DNA of 64,000 nucleotides from Auricularia sp. M13. Its lineage: Eukaryota > Basidiomycota > Agaricomycetes > Auriculariales > Auriculariaceae. Position 1 is the first letter of the stretch. Every line of letters begins with the position of its first letter. Of the stretch, positions 12,701 through 26,811 are shown piece after piece. The position numbers were made by a program, and so were the translations under genes. Under the pieces are notes generated by a model. The model saw only the letters and a program-made list of their open reading frames with translations, was not told the DNA's origin and did not search any database. Location: the NCBI GenBank assembly GCA_037042915.1, contig CM073202.1:1178001-1242000 (forward strand), in the 5' to 3' direction.

Positions 12701-13273
12701 TATGTGGGGGACGCCGGCGTCGGTGAGGAGGGCGAGGACGTCGTCTGGGATGCCCTGGTGGCGGGCGTAGTCGTGGAGGTAGTCGACGGAGAAGCCGGGG
12801 ACGACGCGCTTGAGCATGGCCTCGCAGACGGCGAGCTGGGCCTCGATCTGCTCCTGGTGGCCGCGCGGGGTGAGCGTCTGGCGGTGGCGGTCTTCCTGGT
12901 GGCATTGCGTGCCGGCCTGCTGGCAGGCGCTGCAGCGCGGATGCTTCGAGTCGCACTGCGCTAGACCGTCAGCCGCGGCGCGCTAGCCAGCTCTCAGTTA
13001 ACTACGACGCGCCTTGATCTTCTTGCTGCGGCACCGCGCACACGCCTCGTGCGACCGCCGCAGCCGCCGCGTGTCCAGCAGGTCGGCCACCGGCGACGTC
13101 TTGCGCTTGCGGACGCCGGCCCCGGCGGCGGCGGCGCCCATCGAGCCCGGCGGCGGCAGCGCGTAGCCGTCGTGGGAGTAGTCCATCCCGTCGTCCGCGG
13201 GGCCGTGCACGATCGCGCGCGACAACGGCGGCGGCGGGCCGTACGGCGTGTGGGGGGAGACCATGCCGGTCAT
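9740..13273 (-). CDS. Zn2Cys6 fungal-specific transcription factor
   Basis: Nuclear binuclear-zinc-cluster regulator. Six exons: 13273-13013, 12955-12175, 12073-10940, 10890-10808, 10754-10002, 9946-9740; 1072 aa. The N-terminal DNA-binding domain is CARCRSKKIK joined to CDSKHPRCSAC, followed by a HRQTLTPRGH linker. The Cys spacing C-x2-C-x6-C is only right if intron 1 (13012-12956, 57 nt) is a GC-AG intron with donor GCGCGT. The middle homology region includes FKHLNFHRPVF, WYLYIERHGRSLWRLVG, LGLHHDPY and RVRLWCTLMIHDRGTSILFGRP. C-terminal tail rich in His, Gln and Pro. The junction near 10808/10754 was chosen by phase and a 53-nt length and is less certain. Target genes cannot be read from the sequence. 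Confidence 0.88.
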
Positions 13274-13562
13274 CACTGCGGCTGGCAGAGTCTCGCGGGA
13301 TTGTCGCCCAAAGTCAATCTTTGCAGCGGCCAAAATGAAAAAACCGCCAGCCAGCCAGCAGACTGTCACTGAGACGAGGAAAGGGTGGAGACCCTCACGC
13401 TCGCTTATCGCCGTGTCACTCGTCTTCTCGCCTTACATACTCTATTACGCCGTGCCTGCCCCCGTCAGAGTTCCAGTCCCAGTTCATGCACGCCCATCAA
13501 CTCCATCAGTATCATTACTGTTACTCGCATTAATACATCCATACACCCCGTCCCGTCTCACT

Positions 13563-15273
13563 CTATTGCTGCACCACGGGCTCCGCGCGCTCCTCGCTCC
13601 CCGCACGACTGTCTGTCCGTTTCGCGCCCGCGCCGCCATCTCCCTCCGATGCGTCCCCACCCGGCCTAGCATTCCCCCGACGCAGCAAGACCGGCACCAG
13701 CGCCGCGACGACGGCAAGCGACAGCAGCGCCAGGTTCTTCCACGACAGCAGGTGGAAGTCTTCTGCCGATGTCATCTGTTCCAGTCCCCCTGCAGCGCAA
13801 CAGTCGCCGAGTAATAATTAGCACAAGCACCATCACTCAGCAAGGCCCATCGCGCCCGGGGGTCACGGTGTGCATGCCGGCCGCGACGACGTACCGCCGA
13901 TGGTCGCATGGATAACCGCCAGAGGCGCGCTGCCCAGAAACGTGGACACCCAGAACATCGCTGGAGTATCCCCTCAGAACACGGTGACTGCGCGCGCGAG
14001 GGAGAGGGCCCGGCTGGCTGATGCGCCACCCGACGTACCGATCCCGATCCGGACGTGCGGCGAGATGAGGCTCACCATCCAATGCGGGATGGGCGAGATG
14101 CTGCAGGACGTGTGGACCCGCGCGGGTTCGCACAGGGAGAAGCAGACCCTCAGCTGCTTTTCACGCGGGGCAAGCTGAGAGAAGGGGGCACGGCGCACCG
14201 GAGGATGATGAGGTACGAGAGGAGATTGGCTCGCTGGCCGTCGACCTTGTCGCCGAACGCGTCAATCCGCGCCCGCCACTTGGGCACTGCGAGAAGCGCG
14301 GGGCCGAAGGCGGCCGAGAGGACGTAACACAGCGTGCTGCCCGTCGCGACACACTGCACGCCAATATGCGAGGTGAGCGCGGGCGCACACACGCCGGGAG
14401 CGGATGGCGGGTTGGGTGGACACGCACCAGGCACACCAAAGCCACCGTCAGCGGGACCCCCCACAGGGCCCCGCCGAGGATGGACAGATACATCGACCCG
14501 GGCACACAGAACGCCTGGATGCTGCGGGGCACGGCGGGCGAGGCGTGAGAAGCAGCGCGCCTGCACTACGCCTGGCCGGGGCCACGCACAATAGATAGGT
14601 TGCCGCCCAGCAGACGACAATGCGGATCGGTGACCGCTTGCGATATCGCTTAAGTAGCGTGTTGAGCCCCTGGAGGTCCTCGAAGTTGCGCGGGAGGTGT
14701 AGAAGATGCCGGTCCTGGCTGCAACATTGCGTCAGACCAGTGACTGGCACGGCATGTCCAGAGCCAGAAGACCACGCACGGTTTAATGCGCGGCAGCGCG
14801 AGCCACAACGTGCCACCGAGCACCGCGGCAGAGACCGCAAACAGCAGGGCAACCTTCAATGCCGCCTTAACCAGGGGCCGCTGGTGCCAGGGAACGAGCC
14901 CAGCCTGCGTTGCTATCCCAGCGAGCTCTGGGTCAGCAGTACCCGTCGCACCGTACGTCCGGTGGTGGCTGCCCGAGCCGGACGCGCGGGCCAGCAGCCG
15001 CGTGCCGTCGGACTCGACGCTGACCGTGTGCGCGTCGACCTCGGGCTCGGCAAGACTGTGCAGCGTGTAGCTGGATGCGCGTCCCATGAGCGTCGGCGTC
15101 GGCGGCGCCTGGAGTGCTGCCGCCGCCGCAACCGGTGACGTTGGCGAACCGAGCGAGCCTTGCCGCACGACGGGCAGTTGGGCTAAACGCGGGCGCGGCG
15201 TCGTGCTGCGCGACGACGAGGGCGTCGACGAGCCCGGCGAGCTCGAGCTGGAAGACGACAAAGGCATGTTCAT
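13563..15273 (-). CDS. VTT-domain (TMEM41/DedA-type) membrane protein
   Basis: Polytopic membrane protein of the SNARE-associated Golgi/VTT family; characterised eukaryotic relatives (TMEM41, VMP1) scramble lipids. Seven exons: 15273-14780, 14718-14590, 14521-14428, 14353-14199, 14100-14039, 13960-13895, 13789-13563; 408 aa. About 140 residues of Ser/Pro-rich cytosolic N-terminus precede a first helix (VALLFAVSAAVLGGTLWLAL). The VTT core follows: QAFCVPGSMYLSILGGALWG, TGSTLCYVLSAAFGPALL, NLLSYLIILRISPIPHW, FWVSTFLGSAPLAVIHATIG, then a last hydrophobic segment and an acidic tail. Introns lengthen toward the 3' end (61 to 105 nt). Two start codons lie 6 nt apart. Family assignment is firm; transport role is by analogy. 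Confidence 0.88.
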
Positions 15274-17285
15274 CGGCCAGTGCGACCGCCGCGTGGCGTA
15301 AGCGAGAAACGATTAGACGCCGGGCGGCGCCGAAGCGTCAGATGGTCATCAGGGAGAGCTGACTACTGCTAGGACATTTCCCAAGCCCACAGCCAAAACA
15401 TTTCGTGAGCACTGAGCAGGACGAGTGCGTCGCGACGCAAACAGACGGTGAGAACTTTAGGATTAACCGCGTTGTCATAAACCATTAAATCAGTTCCAAC
15501 TTTCAAGCTTGTCAACGTTGAAAACAGGAGGAAACAACTTGTCATTGTCAGTGCCGTCCCACGGAGTCCATCAGACAGCGACGACTCCGTGGTGGGAAAG
15601 CTCTCCCACGCTGCAAGTCGCATATACGAAGCAGGAAGAACCATCGCCCCGCGGTAAACTATCCCAGCCTCGCCATCGCCTCGCGGCTCTGTCAGCACAT
15701 TCGTCGCGTTACAGCTACATACTTACTACGGTTATGTACTTACTACGGTTATGAACTCGTGAGTAAGATCTCTTGACAATGGGCTATTACTTCGCGAGCG
15801 CTATCCGTCTCCGAAGCGTCATCGAGCAACAGAAACCCGACATCGGGGATCGTGTGCTGGCCGTACAGCGTAAAGTATACTGAGCCGGCCGGTAAACGTT
15901 TGAAACGCTGTTCTTGTGAGGCACGAGGTGTTTCCAAAATACAAGTATCCTTCGTGGCGAAAGGTCCGCGCGTTGTCGGCGGTGCGAACGTATTCAACAG
16001 TTCCACACCAGCTCGTCCCCTGCCACCGATGCGTCAGGGCCTGACGTAGCTGCGGAGGGCGGGGCTAGAAATGCGAGAGATCCTGTATCATACAGCCGCG
16101 CCGTGTTGAGGGTTACGCAGAACCATTATGCCTCTTCGAGATATTGCACTGGCACTGGCAGGATTCTAAACGTCGCTGTCTTGACGACTATCAGCGCCAA
16201 TATTTGCTGTACGAGCGACCGAACAAATCTGGAGCAGAAGAGACGCCAGACAAGCAGTGAGCGCCGGAAGTGATAGATGGTCATCGCATTCACCCGGAAG
16301 AGGCTATCGGACGCAGTGCTTTGACTGCGCTTGAAGTGTATCAAGTGACAAGTACACCCGCGACACCGCGCCTGTGCTGGTTGTGGACAGGGAAGAACAG
16401 GCTAATGCTCCTGGCTTCGCGAAATCAAGAGTGCGTCAAGATTGAACCCAAGTCAAACAAGCGCTCTTCATCTGGTTTCATGAGCTCTCCGGGGACAGGC
16501 AAGCTCAGGGGCATACCGCTGGCAAGATTAGGATATACTCTGGGGATGTATTGCTTTTAGAGCTGCAGGGCCACAGAAACATTGTAACTGTTTCATGGTT
16601 CCGCGACCCCAGTGCCTCGAGTATTGCGTTCTAGCATGTTTTGAGTGCCTAGGAAGGATACAGCCATCCCCGAAAGAACCAATCCGTTTAAACAGCATGT
16701 AGGAGCGAGCAAGTTTGCCCTAAAGAGTGGCGTGCAACGCTGTGCACCCTTAGATCGTTCATTGAGGAGTAGCAACTGAGCGAGGAACCCTAGGGAACAG
16801 GGAGGGACAGAAACCATGGAGAAACATCCAGTGTATCGCAGGCTACAAGACTAGCTGCCGGCGTGGAAAAAAACGATGATACTGCACCGCACCGGCGTGT
16901 AGAGTTTTCATGAGAAGCCAGGTCGTCGTCCCAAACCAATCGTAGGTCGCACCAAGTATTGGGATACGAGGATCCCCGGTAGAGAGGCCAGCGCGCGCCG
17001 AGCGAGACGCAAATGATTGTAATCAGGGCCCGAAGTCAGATACGCGTGCACACCGTGAGCTGAAGGCAGCCCGGAAGACCCCAGAGAAGAGTCGAAGCTG
17101 CCACCATAAAAAAATTCCCGGGAAAAAAGACAAGTCGACTGTATTCCAAATCGACAGAAGAAATTCAAGGCGCGGGACTCCGAGACGACCGAGTCAGACG
17201 CGGCTCCGCAGCACCACGGGCGGGATGGTGGTGGTAAGGATGACAGAGGGTCTCGGCAACATCCGCAAGTTACTTTCCCGCCACC
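15274..17285. other. Gene-empty 2-kb interval
   Basis: Between the divergent VTT gene and SSL2. Open frames up to about 110 codons occur (15369-15698 minus, 15749-16006 minus, 16270-16560 plus), but none shows a domain I recognise or can be extended by splicing. Base composition is less GC-rich than the neighbours. May hold promoters, a decayed element or an unrecognised short gene. Confidence 0.4.
15721..15754. repeat. 17-bp tandem duplication
   Basis: Two adjacent copies of ACTTACTACGGTTATG plus one variable base (15721-15737 and 15738-15754). Only the last base differs. Too short to classify. Confidence 0.8.
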
Positions 17286-20615
<3,330 letters not shown>

Positions 20616-21291
20616 TCGTGTTGGCGGGGGCGTTGTATCCAGGACATCGTTGCAGTGTAGTGTATGTAGCCGGTCGGTTTCTTTGGAACGATCAGACGGA
20701 TACCATGCGAGGCGGGGAACGCAGGAGAATCGGCTTGAACGGATCGGAGTCTGAGAGCGTTTGCATGGATACGACATCACCTTCTCATCCCTTGGAATTT
20801 TTTTCGCACGCAGAATGAGACGAGATCGGTGCAAGGCACTGCCCACCGAGTCAATGAATTACTCCGGCGTGCACATGCTACGTGTCGATCACCGGAGCGG
20901 CAGAGAGAGCGCGGCCGTGGCGCCGCTCACTGCACGCCGCAGACCACTGCGCGCAGCAGTCCGCTCGGTGCCGGGTTTTGGGCGGGGCGGGGGTACAGCT
21001 GTCATCGTCTCTGTCGCGCGTCGCCAGCCGGCCAGTCCGGATGTGTGTAGCAACGTAGGACGGAGTTGCTACGTCAGAATCCCGAGGCACGGAACTGGGA
21101 GCGACGGTCGCTCGGAGTCGAACTTGTCATCGCTCGGCTCGGGATGCCCAGTCGCTATGGGATCGGCTATCGCCTTCCTCGCGCACCCCTTTTAAGAATG
21201 GGACCCAGCCACGCGAGCTGCACAACGATCCACCCCCCGCGTCCTCTCCGCCACGATTCCTGTCCCAGCCCCCGTCCCAGTTGCGTCCGCA
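20616..21291. other. Intergenic upstream of the bZIP gene
   Basis: 676 bp holding the SSL2 3' region and the bZIP promoter. A TACGTCA-type half site lies near 21069. The last 100 bp before the ATG is pyrimidine-rich. No gene recognised. Confidence 0.4.
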
Positions 21292-22360
21292 ATGTCCACA
21301 TCCAAGCGTGGCAGGAAACGGAACGACAGCCTCCCGCCCAACAGGGCTAGAGACGTCCAGCGCGCGTTCAGAGCCAGACGCGCTGCCCATCTCCAGGTGC
21401 GTCATCATGCAGTCGCTGTTCTCACGCAGTCTCTCACCGTTTCCACTCCGTTCCCAGGCTCTCCAAGACCGCGTCGACATCCTCGAGGCTGAGAACACCC
21501 AGCTCCGCGAGATGTTGCACCTCCCTCCCTCCGACCGTCCCGTCATCGGACGCGGTCCCACCGGCAAGGACAGGCCGCTATACCCCTCGACAAAATCCTA
21601 CGCGCTCCCAGAGCTGTCCAAGGTCCTCCCCTCGACCTCGATGCGCAACGGCTCGCCGTCCACCGAGCATTCTTCCGCGCACTCGAACAGCAGTTCCTCC
21701 CCGACCACCACCTCACAGGTCTGGGGAGACCTCGGGATGCAGCACCATGTTGTCCCAGGCGTGTGGCCCGAGCAGGACGCGCTCGGGTCCAGCCACCTCG
21801 ACGCCGCTCGCTCACCTTCGATGATTACTCTGCCGAAGCCCGCGCCGTTCCCAGGTGCTTCTATTGGATCCCAACAACCCTCGCCTCCACTCCGCCACCT
21901 CTCCGCGACGGAGAATGCGTTCTACTCGTCCTCGAACACCGACAACTACACCGGCGCTACGCCCGGTTCCTCTCCAGCATTCACCCTCCGGGAGATGCGT
22001 GGGGAGGATGCATACCACGGCAACCCATACCCCCCATCGTTCCATAACTCGTACCAGTCCATGCACGCCCATTCAGTCTCGTGCGAGTTGCCACTCCCGT
22101 CGCACCCATATTCCTCGAACCCTGCCCAAAACAACAACTCCCCTCCGAGCCGCGAGTCGTCCGTCGGCTCGATTAGCGGCCACCGGCGCTCTATAACGAG
22201 CCCGGACTTGCATGTCCTCAACGTGAACAGTAGCTTCCCGCAGCCACAGGCTCAGCACCTGCCGCCACCACCCAACTCCCATTTACGCCACTCGGATGCC
22301 CGCTCCCCGCTTCCCCACCAAATACCCAACATCATGCACTCGGCTGCGTTTGGCGCCTGA
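21292..22360 (+). CDS. Atypical bZIP transcription factor
   Basis: Two exons, 21292-21396 and 21458-22360, 61-nt intron inside the bZIP; 335 aa. The protein begins with a basic patch KRGRKRND, then RARDVQRAFRARRAAHL and a short zipper whose heptad residues are L, L, L (ALQDRVDILEAENTQLREML). By alignment on the conserved FR of the basic region, the normally invariant Asn of bZIP proteins is Ala here (RARDVQ). The AP-1-like QRAFR core is kept. The remaining 270 residues are Ser/Pro/His-rich, disordered, with no recognised domain. I recall similar RARDVQRAFRARRAAHL proteins in other basidiomycetes, so this is probably a family trait. DNA target unknown. Confidence 0.85.
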
Positions 22361-22858
22361 ACACGTTGCTCCCTCCCCACGGACATGGACAATTGACTAT
22401 ATTTTTCCCACTGGCATTTCTGCTTCGTTTTGATCCCCCCTCAGCACATATTACCCCGCACACGCTGTTTATACCTACGACATCCTTCTCGTTCTCGCTA
22501 GCATTCGCTGTCGCGCAAAACAACCCCCCTTTGGCTGTATTGATAACGCACCATCCGCTCACTTGATACCATTATTCCTTTACTCTATTTTTTTCTAGTT
22601 GTAGACAAGGACTGGCATTACTCAATTTGTCGCATTAGTTAGTTGCACGCCTTGTCCGAAAGCAATCCAATTCAAAGCATAGGCGAAAGCAATTCGGGGA
22701 CGTGCTCAGGCTGTGCCATTAAGCAGTAAACAAGAGACTCGGGGTCGGTTAGGGATGGATTCCAACTGCCATGCCACACCAGCGCTGGTGGTAAATCTGC
22801 CGGTTGTAGTTGGTGTTAGTTGTCAAGTGACGTCGCGAGGACGTTGGTGTCGATGTGA
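22361..22858. other. Convergent 3' regions
   Basis: About 500 bp between the bZIP and UNG1 stop codons. Includes T-rich stretches near 22400 and 22590. No gene recognised. Confidence 0.5.
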
Positions 22859-24290
22859 CTACGCTGGTCCCGCCACAGAAGTCGCCACGGTTGTTGAGCC
22901 GGCAGGGTCAGGTTCGTCGCCGTCGTCAAGCTTGCACCAGTCGACCGGGCCCTCAGGCCCGTAGCGGTCCTGCAGCCAGCGGTTCGCCGCGAGAAAATGA
23001 CCGTTGCCTGAAAAACCGCGATAGCAGCTCAACGGGGACGGGTGCTGTGCTGGTCGTCAGTTAAAGCTGTCACGGGTCGCGAGAGAGGCTAAACCGCCAC
23101 CGGACTGGCAGCAGGTAGCCGAACAGTTACAGTCACAGCTACGACCCGGGAAGCATGTAATACGCACAGCGCTGGTTAGCACGAGATGTTTGCTCTGCGG
23201 TATGCGGTGTGCGGTGTGTGCGGAAACGAGGTGAGCTCGGGCGGCGACGGACAGACCGCGACCGTCACGGCGCGGTACAGCGGACGCACCTTATTGAGCC
23301 GGGCGGTGCACTTCTGCGCCCAGGCGCCCCAGGCCATGAAGACGACGCCGCGCCCGATGCCGGTTGCCTCGCCGTGTGCATCGCGGATGTTCGCACCGCC
23401 GTACCGGTCGACGAGCGCAAGAACTGCCTCGGTGAATTTCTCCCAGCCCTTGTCCTGGTGGCTGCCCGCAGCTCCGGGACGCACGGTCAGCGATGTATTG
23501 AGCAGAAGGACGCCCTGCTTTGCCCAGCCCTCCAGATTGCCGTGGCAGGGAATCGCGAAGTCGCTGTATTCCGCTTTGACCTCGTTGTAAATCTGGCACG
23601 TAGGTCAGCAAATGCATCACATGAGCGCGTGGCAGGTGCGTGTACATTGACCAGTGACGGAGGAATAGTCACTCCACGAGGGACGGAGAAGCTCAATCCG
23701 TGCGCTTGCTTTGGGCCGTGGTATGGGTCTTGGCCTACAATGACGACCTTGACGCGTCCTAAAGGCGTGTATCGAGACCATGCATAGATATCAGGCGCGG
23801 GAGGATATATCTTGAGGTTCTGCAAAGGCTCAGGGTCCGACAGATCCTTGAGGCCCTCGTCGCGCAAGAATCGCTTGAGCGCAAGGAAATACGGTTTTCG
23901 AATCTCGTCTTTAAGCATCTTGAGCCTGCGACCCATGTAAGACAGAATCACATCGCGCAGCGGGACTACGCACCATACGGGGCTAAGGGTTTCGCATTCG
24001 AGGTTGAGGAGCGCGCGCTGATCCTCGGACAGAGAGTTGAGAAATACGGTCAGCGAGAACGGGACCGAGTTGAGCTTGGTTGGCGACGACGACGTGCTCG
24101 CGGGCAGCGGGTTCGTCTTGCGACGCTTTGTGGCCCCGACGTCAAAGAGGGTCCGCTGCCGCTTCTCGCCACCCTTTGCGCTCGCCGTGTCGGGCGACGC
24201 GTGGGCTCTGGATGCCGCAGCCTTAGACTTCGCGATGTCGGCGGCTGCTATGTCCTCCAGGTAGACGGTGTTTTCGGCCTGCTCAGACAT
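22859..24290 (-). CDS. UNG1: Uracil-DNA glycosylase
   Basis: Removes uracil from DNA in base-excision repair, nucleus and/or mitochondria. Exons 24290-23646, 23592-23290, 23194-23168, 23044-22859; 386 aa. Family-1 UDG motifs are all present: water-activating loop [44 protein letters not shown] and the Leu-loop HPSPLS. The N-terminus (about 100 residues) is charged and carries KRQRTLFD, close to the PCNA-binding/RPA-type QxTLF pattern of Ung N-termini. Exon 3 is only 27 nt, in phase 0, and supplies the strand just before HPSPLS. The start codon lies immediately beside the target-site duplication of the retrotransposon at 24304-35932; only 13 nt of native leader remain. The coding frame itself is intact. 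Confidence 0.95.
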
Positions 24291-24303
24291 GATGCTGACG
24301 CGC
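24290..24303. repeat. Target-site duplication, left copy
   Basis: TGATGCTGACGCGC, identical to 35933-35946 just after the poly(A) tail. The preceding A (24289) also matches but cannot be told from the tail. Its first base is the A of the UNG1 ATG on the minus strand. Confidence 0.9.
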
Positions 24304-25200
24304 GCGGGGGTTTTCCCGTGACCATCATGTCCGGTACGACGCAAGCCGAGAATCGGCCAACCCCCTCACTCTGACAACATCGCGCGGACTGCGCTGCGCT
24401 GGCGAAGTGGCCGAAAGGCCCGGCCGTGAATAAAAGCTGGAATCCCCGGGGCATAGACCCCTCAGACATCGTCTAAATACGTCTGGACGGCCCGTCGTGA
24501 CCAGCCGTAGGCAACAGGCGAGCCAAGGAATGAGCTACCCCTCAGTCGAGCCAGGCAGACCGGCAGGAGGGAACCTACTCGAGACCTGCCGGGCGACGAG
24601 GCGAGCGCCTCGGAGCAAGGCGGGCACAAATGCGGAAAGATGACTAGAATATGAGGCCTCCGTTGGAATATGAATATATGGCAGCCAAGCCACTGCCACA
24701 TGCGCACTTCGGCGAGTAAAGCTCTGGCTACGCCGCCCCAGTCGAGCCCGCCGTCCTAGCTGAATCCACCGGCCGGCCCCGGTCCGAGTTTTAGAGTTCC
24801 GGATGAACTACCGCCAGCACCTGCAACACATGGGCGCTGAAAATAGGTACTTGGCCGACCTTTTGCTATAAGGTATCAATGTGCCGCCAGTTGTCCTCTT
24901 ACGACCGCCCGAGGGAAGCGGCGAAGGGTCGGCTGACCGGCAGGGTTAAAGCAAATAGCACCGAGTATAATAATAACCACGCCTGCTGCTTAGCAACATC
25001 GGGAAATCCCGGGATCAGACCAGGCCTGCGCACAACGACCCCAACGCACCACAGAGACCAAAGTGGGCTAAGGCCAAGACGCACAGCGCCGAGGAGGGCA
25101 TGTGAGCTGTACGAAGACAGGACAAGCGATGAGCAGTGCGAAAACCCAGTTATCAAGCCAAAGTACAGCCCCCATGCCCAGCCCAGCGGCCACAGAGCTG

Positions 25201-25238
25201 GATCGTCGCAGTATTCAACCTCGATCACTGCGACGATC
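25201..25238. repeat. Inverted repeat (hairpin)
   Basis: GATCGTCGCAGT at 25201-25212 and its exact reverse complement at 25227-25238, separated by 14 nt. A 12-bp perfect stem within the LINE 5' region. Confidence 0.85.
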
Positions 25239-25271
25239 TCAGTATTCATGCTCGATCACTACGACGATCTC
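25210..25271. repeat. 31-bp tandem duplication
   Basis: Two adjacent copies (25210-25240, 25241-25271), each beginning AGTATTC and ending ACGATCTC, with a few substitutions. Overlaps the right arm of the hairpin. May be a promoter or structural unit of the LINE. Confidence 0.85.
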
Positions 25272-25984
25272 AGAAGTAGAATGGTGGCGAAAGTAGGACG
25301 TCAACGTCAGCGACGACCACTCCCGCATCTGAGGCGCCTGACCCCCTTCTTCCACTCGCAGTCACCATGCCCGCCCAAGCCAGCCATACCAGCGGCACCA
25401 CCAAGCCCGAACCGGCGCAGGATGAGATGCTGCCCCAATACAGGAGCGCAGACGGTTGGCTCCGCAACCGTGGCATACAGGCGCGTGAGATGCGCAAGCG
25501 CTTAGCACTCCCGACCCCGAGAGCTCTGCGGCCGGCAGACGAGCCAAAGGCTCACGCTCATGGCTCGGGAGGGCCAGCACCCGGCGACGTAGAGCAGCAA
25601 TGTGCTGAAGGGGAAGAGGCGGAGCCTACGGCCGCACGCGCTGAATCAGGCCTCCCCATCAGTGCTGACACACTGCGAGGTTCGTCGTATGACCACAGCT
25701 TGGGCATGCCCTCACAGTACCCCGTCCAGACGCTAGCAACCCCGGCATACCAGATAAGCCGAGCCGCGCAGCTGCGCCCCGTGCGCCTATAACAATCACG
25801 TGCCACGGCGGCTGCGGGAAAACCTTCCGATACTGGCAATCGCGATCCAGGCACTGGGCAAGATACCCGGGTTGTGAGGAACGTCACGCGGCCTTCATAG
25901 TGGGCACGAAGGAAGAGAGGAGCTATAATATACGTGCGGCAAGGAAGGAAAGCGCACGGGCCAAGCAACAGTTTCCCCGTCCCT

Positions 25985-26004
25985 AATTCAATTCAATTCA
26001 ATTA
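25985..26004. repeat. AATTC microsatellite
   Basis: Three AATTC units and a final AATTA in tandem inside the LINE 5' region. Confidence 0.85.
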
Positions 26005-26811
26005 CCTGTGAATCTAATTTATCTTGCGGCGTGATCACACTGGCCATGCAGTTAGGCCTGCAACGGTATAACCAGCAGGCAGCGAGAGCCCTCATTACGG
26101 CAACTACTGGGGGAGACGGTCGTTTCTCCATTTACCGACATGCCTCACGCACGCGCCTCTGAGTTGTCGCCCGAAGCGCGCTTTCTGCATCTGCAGACAT
26201 ACCGGCCACTGCAGCCGAAAGGCGGGCCCGAACCACGCGACCCGGCCCGCCCGGAACTGGCCCGGGACCGCGCGAACGGGCTTCGTACGCCGGGCCACCA
26301 GGACCACGACGCTTCCCTCGCCCATCGTGCGTACACGCTCCGGGCGGACAACAAGCTCGAAGCTGCCGTGCTACAGGCTGGGGATGCGGAGGACTGGACC
26401 GCCGCGGCGCGGGACCGCGGCAGGGCGCTAATTTTCAAACCCAGCGCCCCCTTCAGACTTCCACGCCATCACTGCGGCCTGGAACGGACTGCCCACGGCC
26501 GCGCTGCCCCGGCCTCCTCTGCGGACGCCCCCAGCAGTCGCGCCACGAGCACGAGATGCGCACACTGACATGCGACGGACGCATCAACGCCCCCGCGGAC
26601 AGGCGTCGTGTCGCCGCTTTACAAATGGGCTGCCGGCAACACGTAGGCGCTCGCTCTGGCCCCCAGGTCTGCCAGCCAGATGTCGACCTGCGCCCTATTG
26701 ACTAAACTCGCGGATCGTCTCGCAGCGACGTAGCCTGCCGCGATCGTCCATGCCACCCTCGCCGTCACTGGAACCTGGCTTGTAGCCCCGCCTGTCAGTG
26801 CTGGAAGCGAG

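Larger units (their letters stand above)
24304..26811 (+). other. LINE 5' region
   Basis: About 2.5 kb before the first long ORF1 frame. It holds open frames of 141 codons (25367-25792, begins MPAQASHTSG) and 142 codons (26140-26568) with no recognised domain; they may be short 5' ORFs or chance. It also contains a hairpin and a 31-bp tandem duplication near 25.2 kb and an AATTC microsatellite near 26.0 kb. LINE promoters are internal, so this stretch should include the element's promoter. Its first 40 bp now form the new leader of UNG1 in antisense. Confidence 0.5.
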
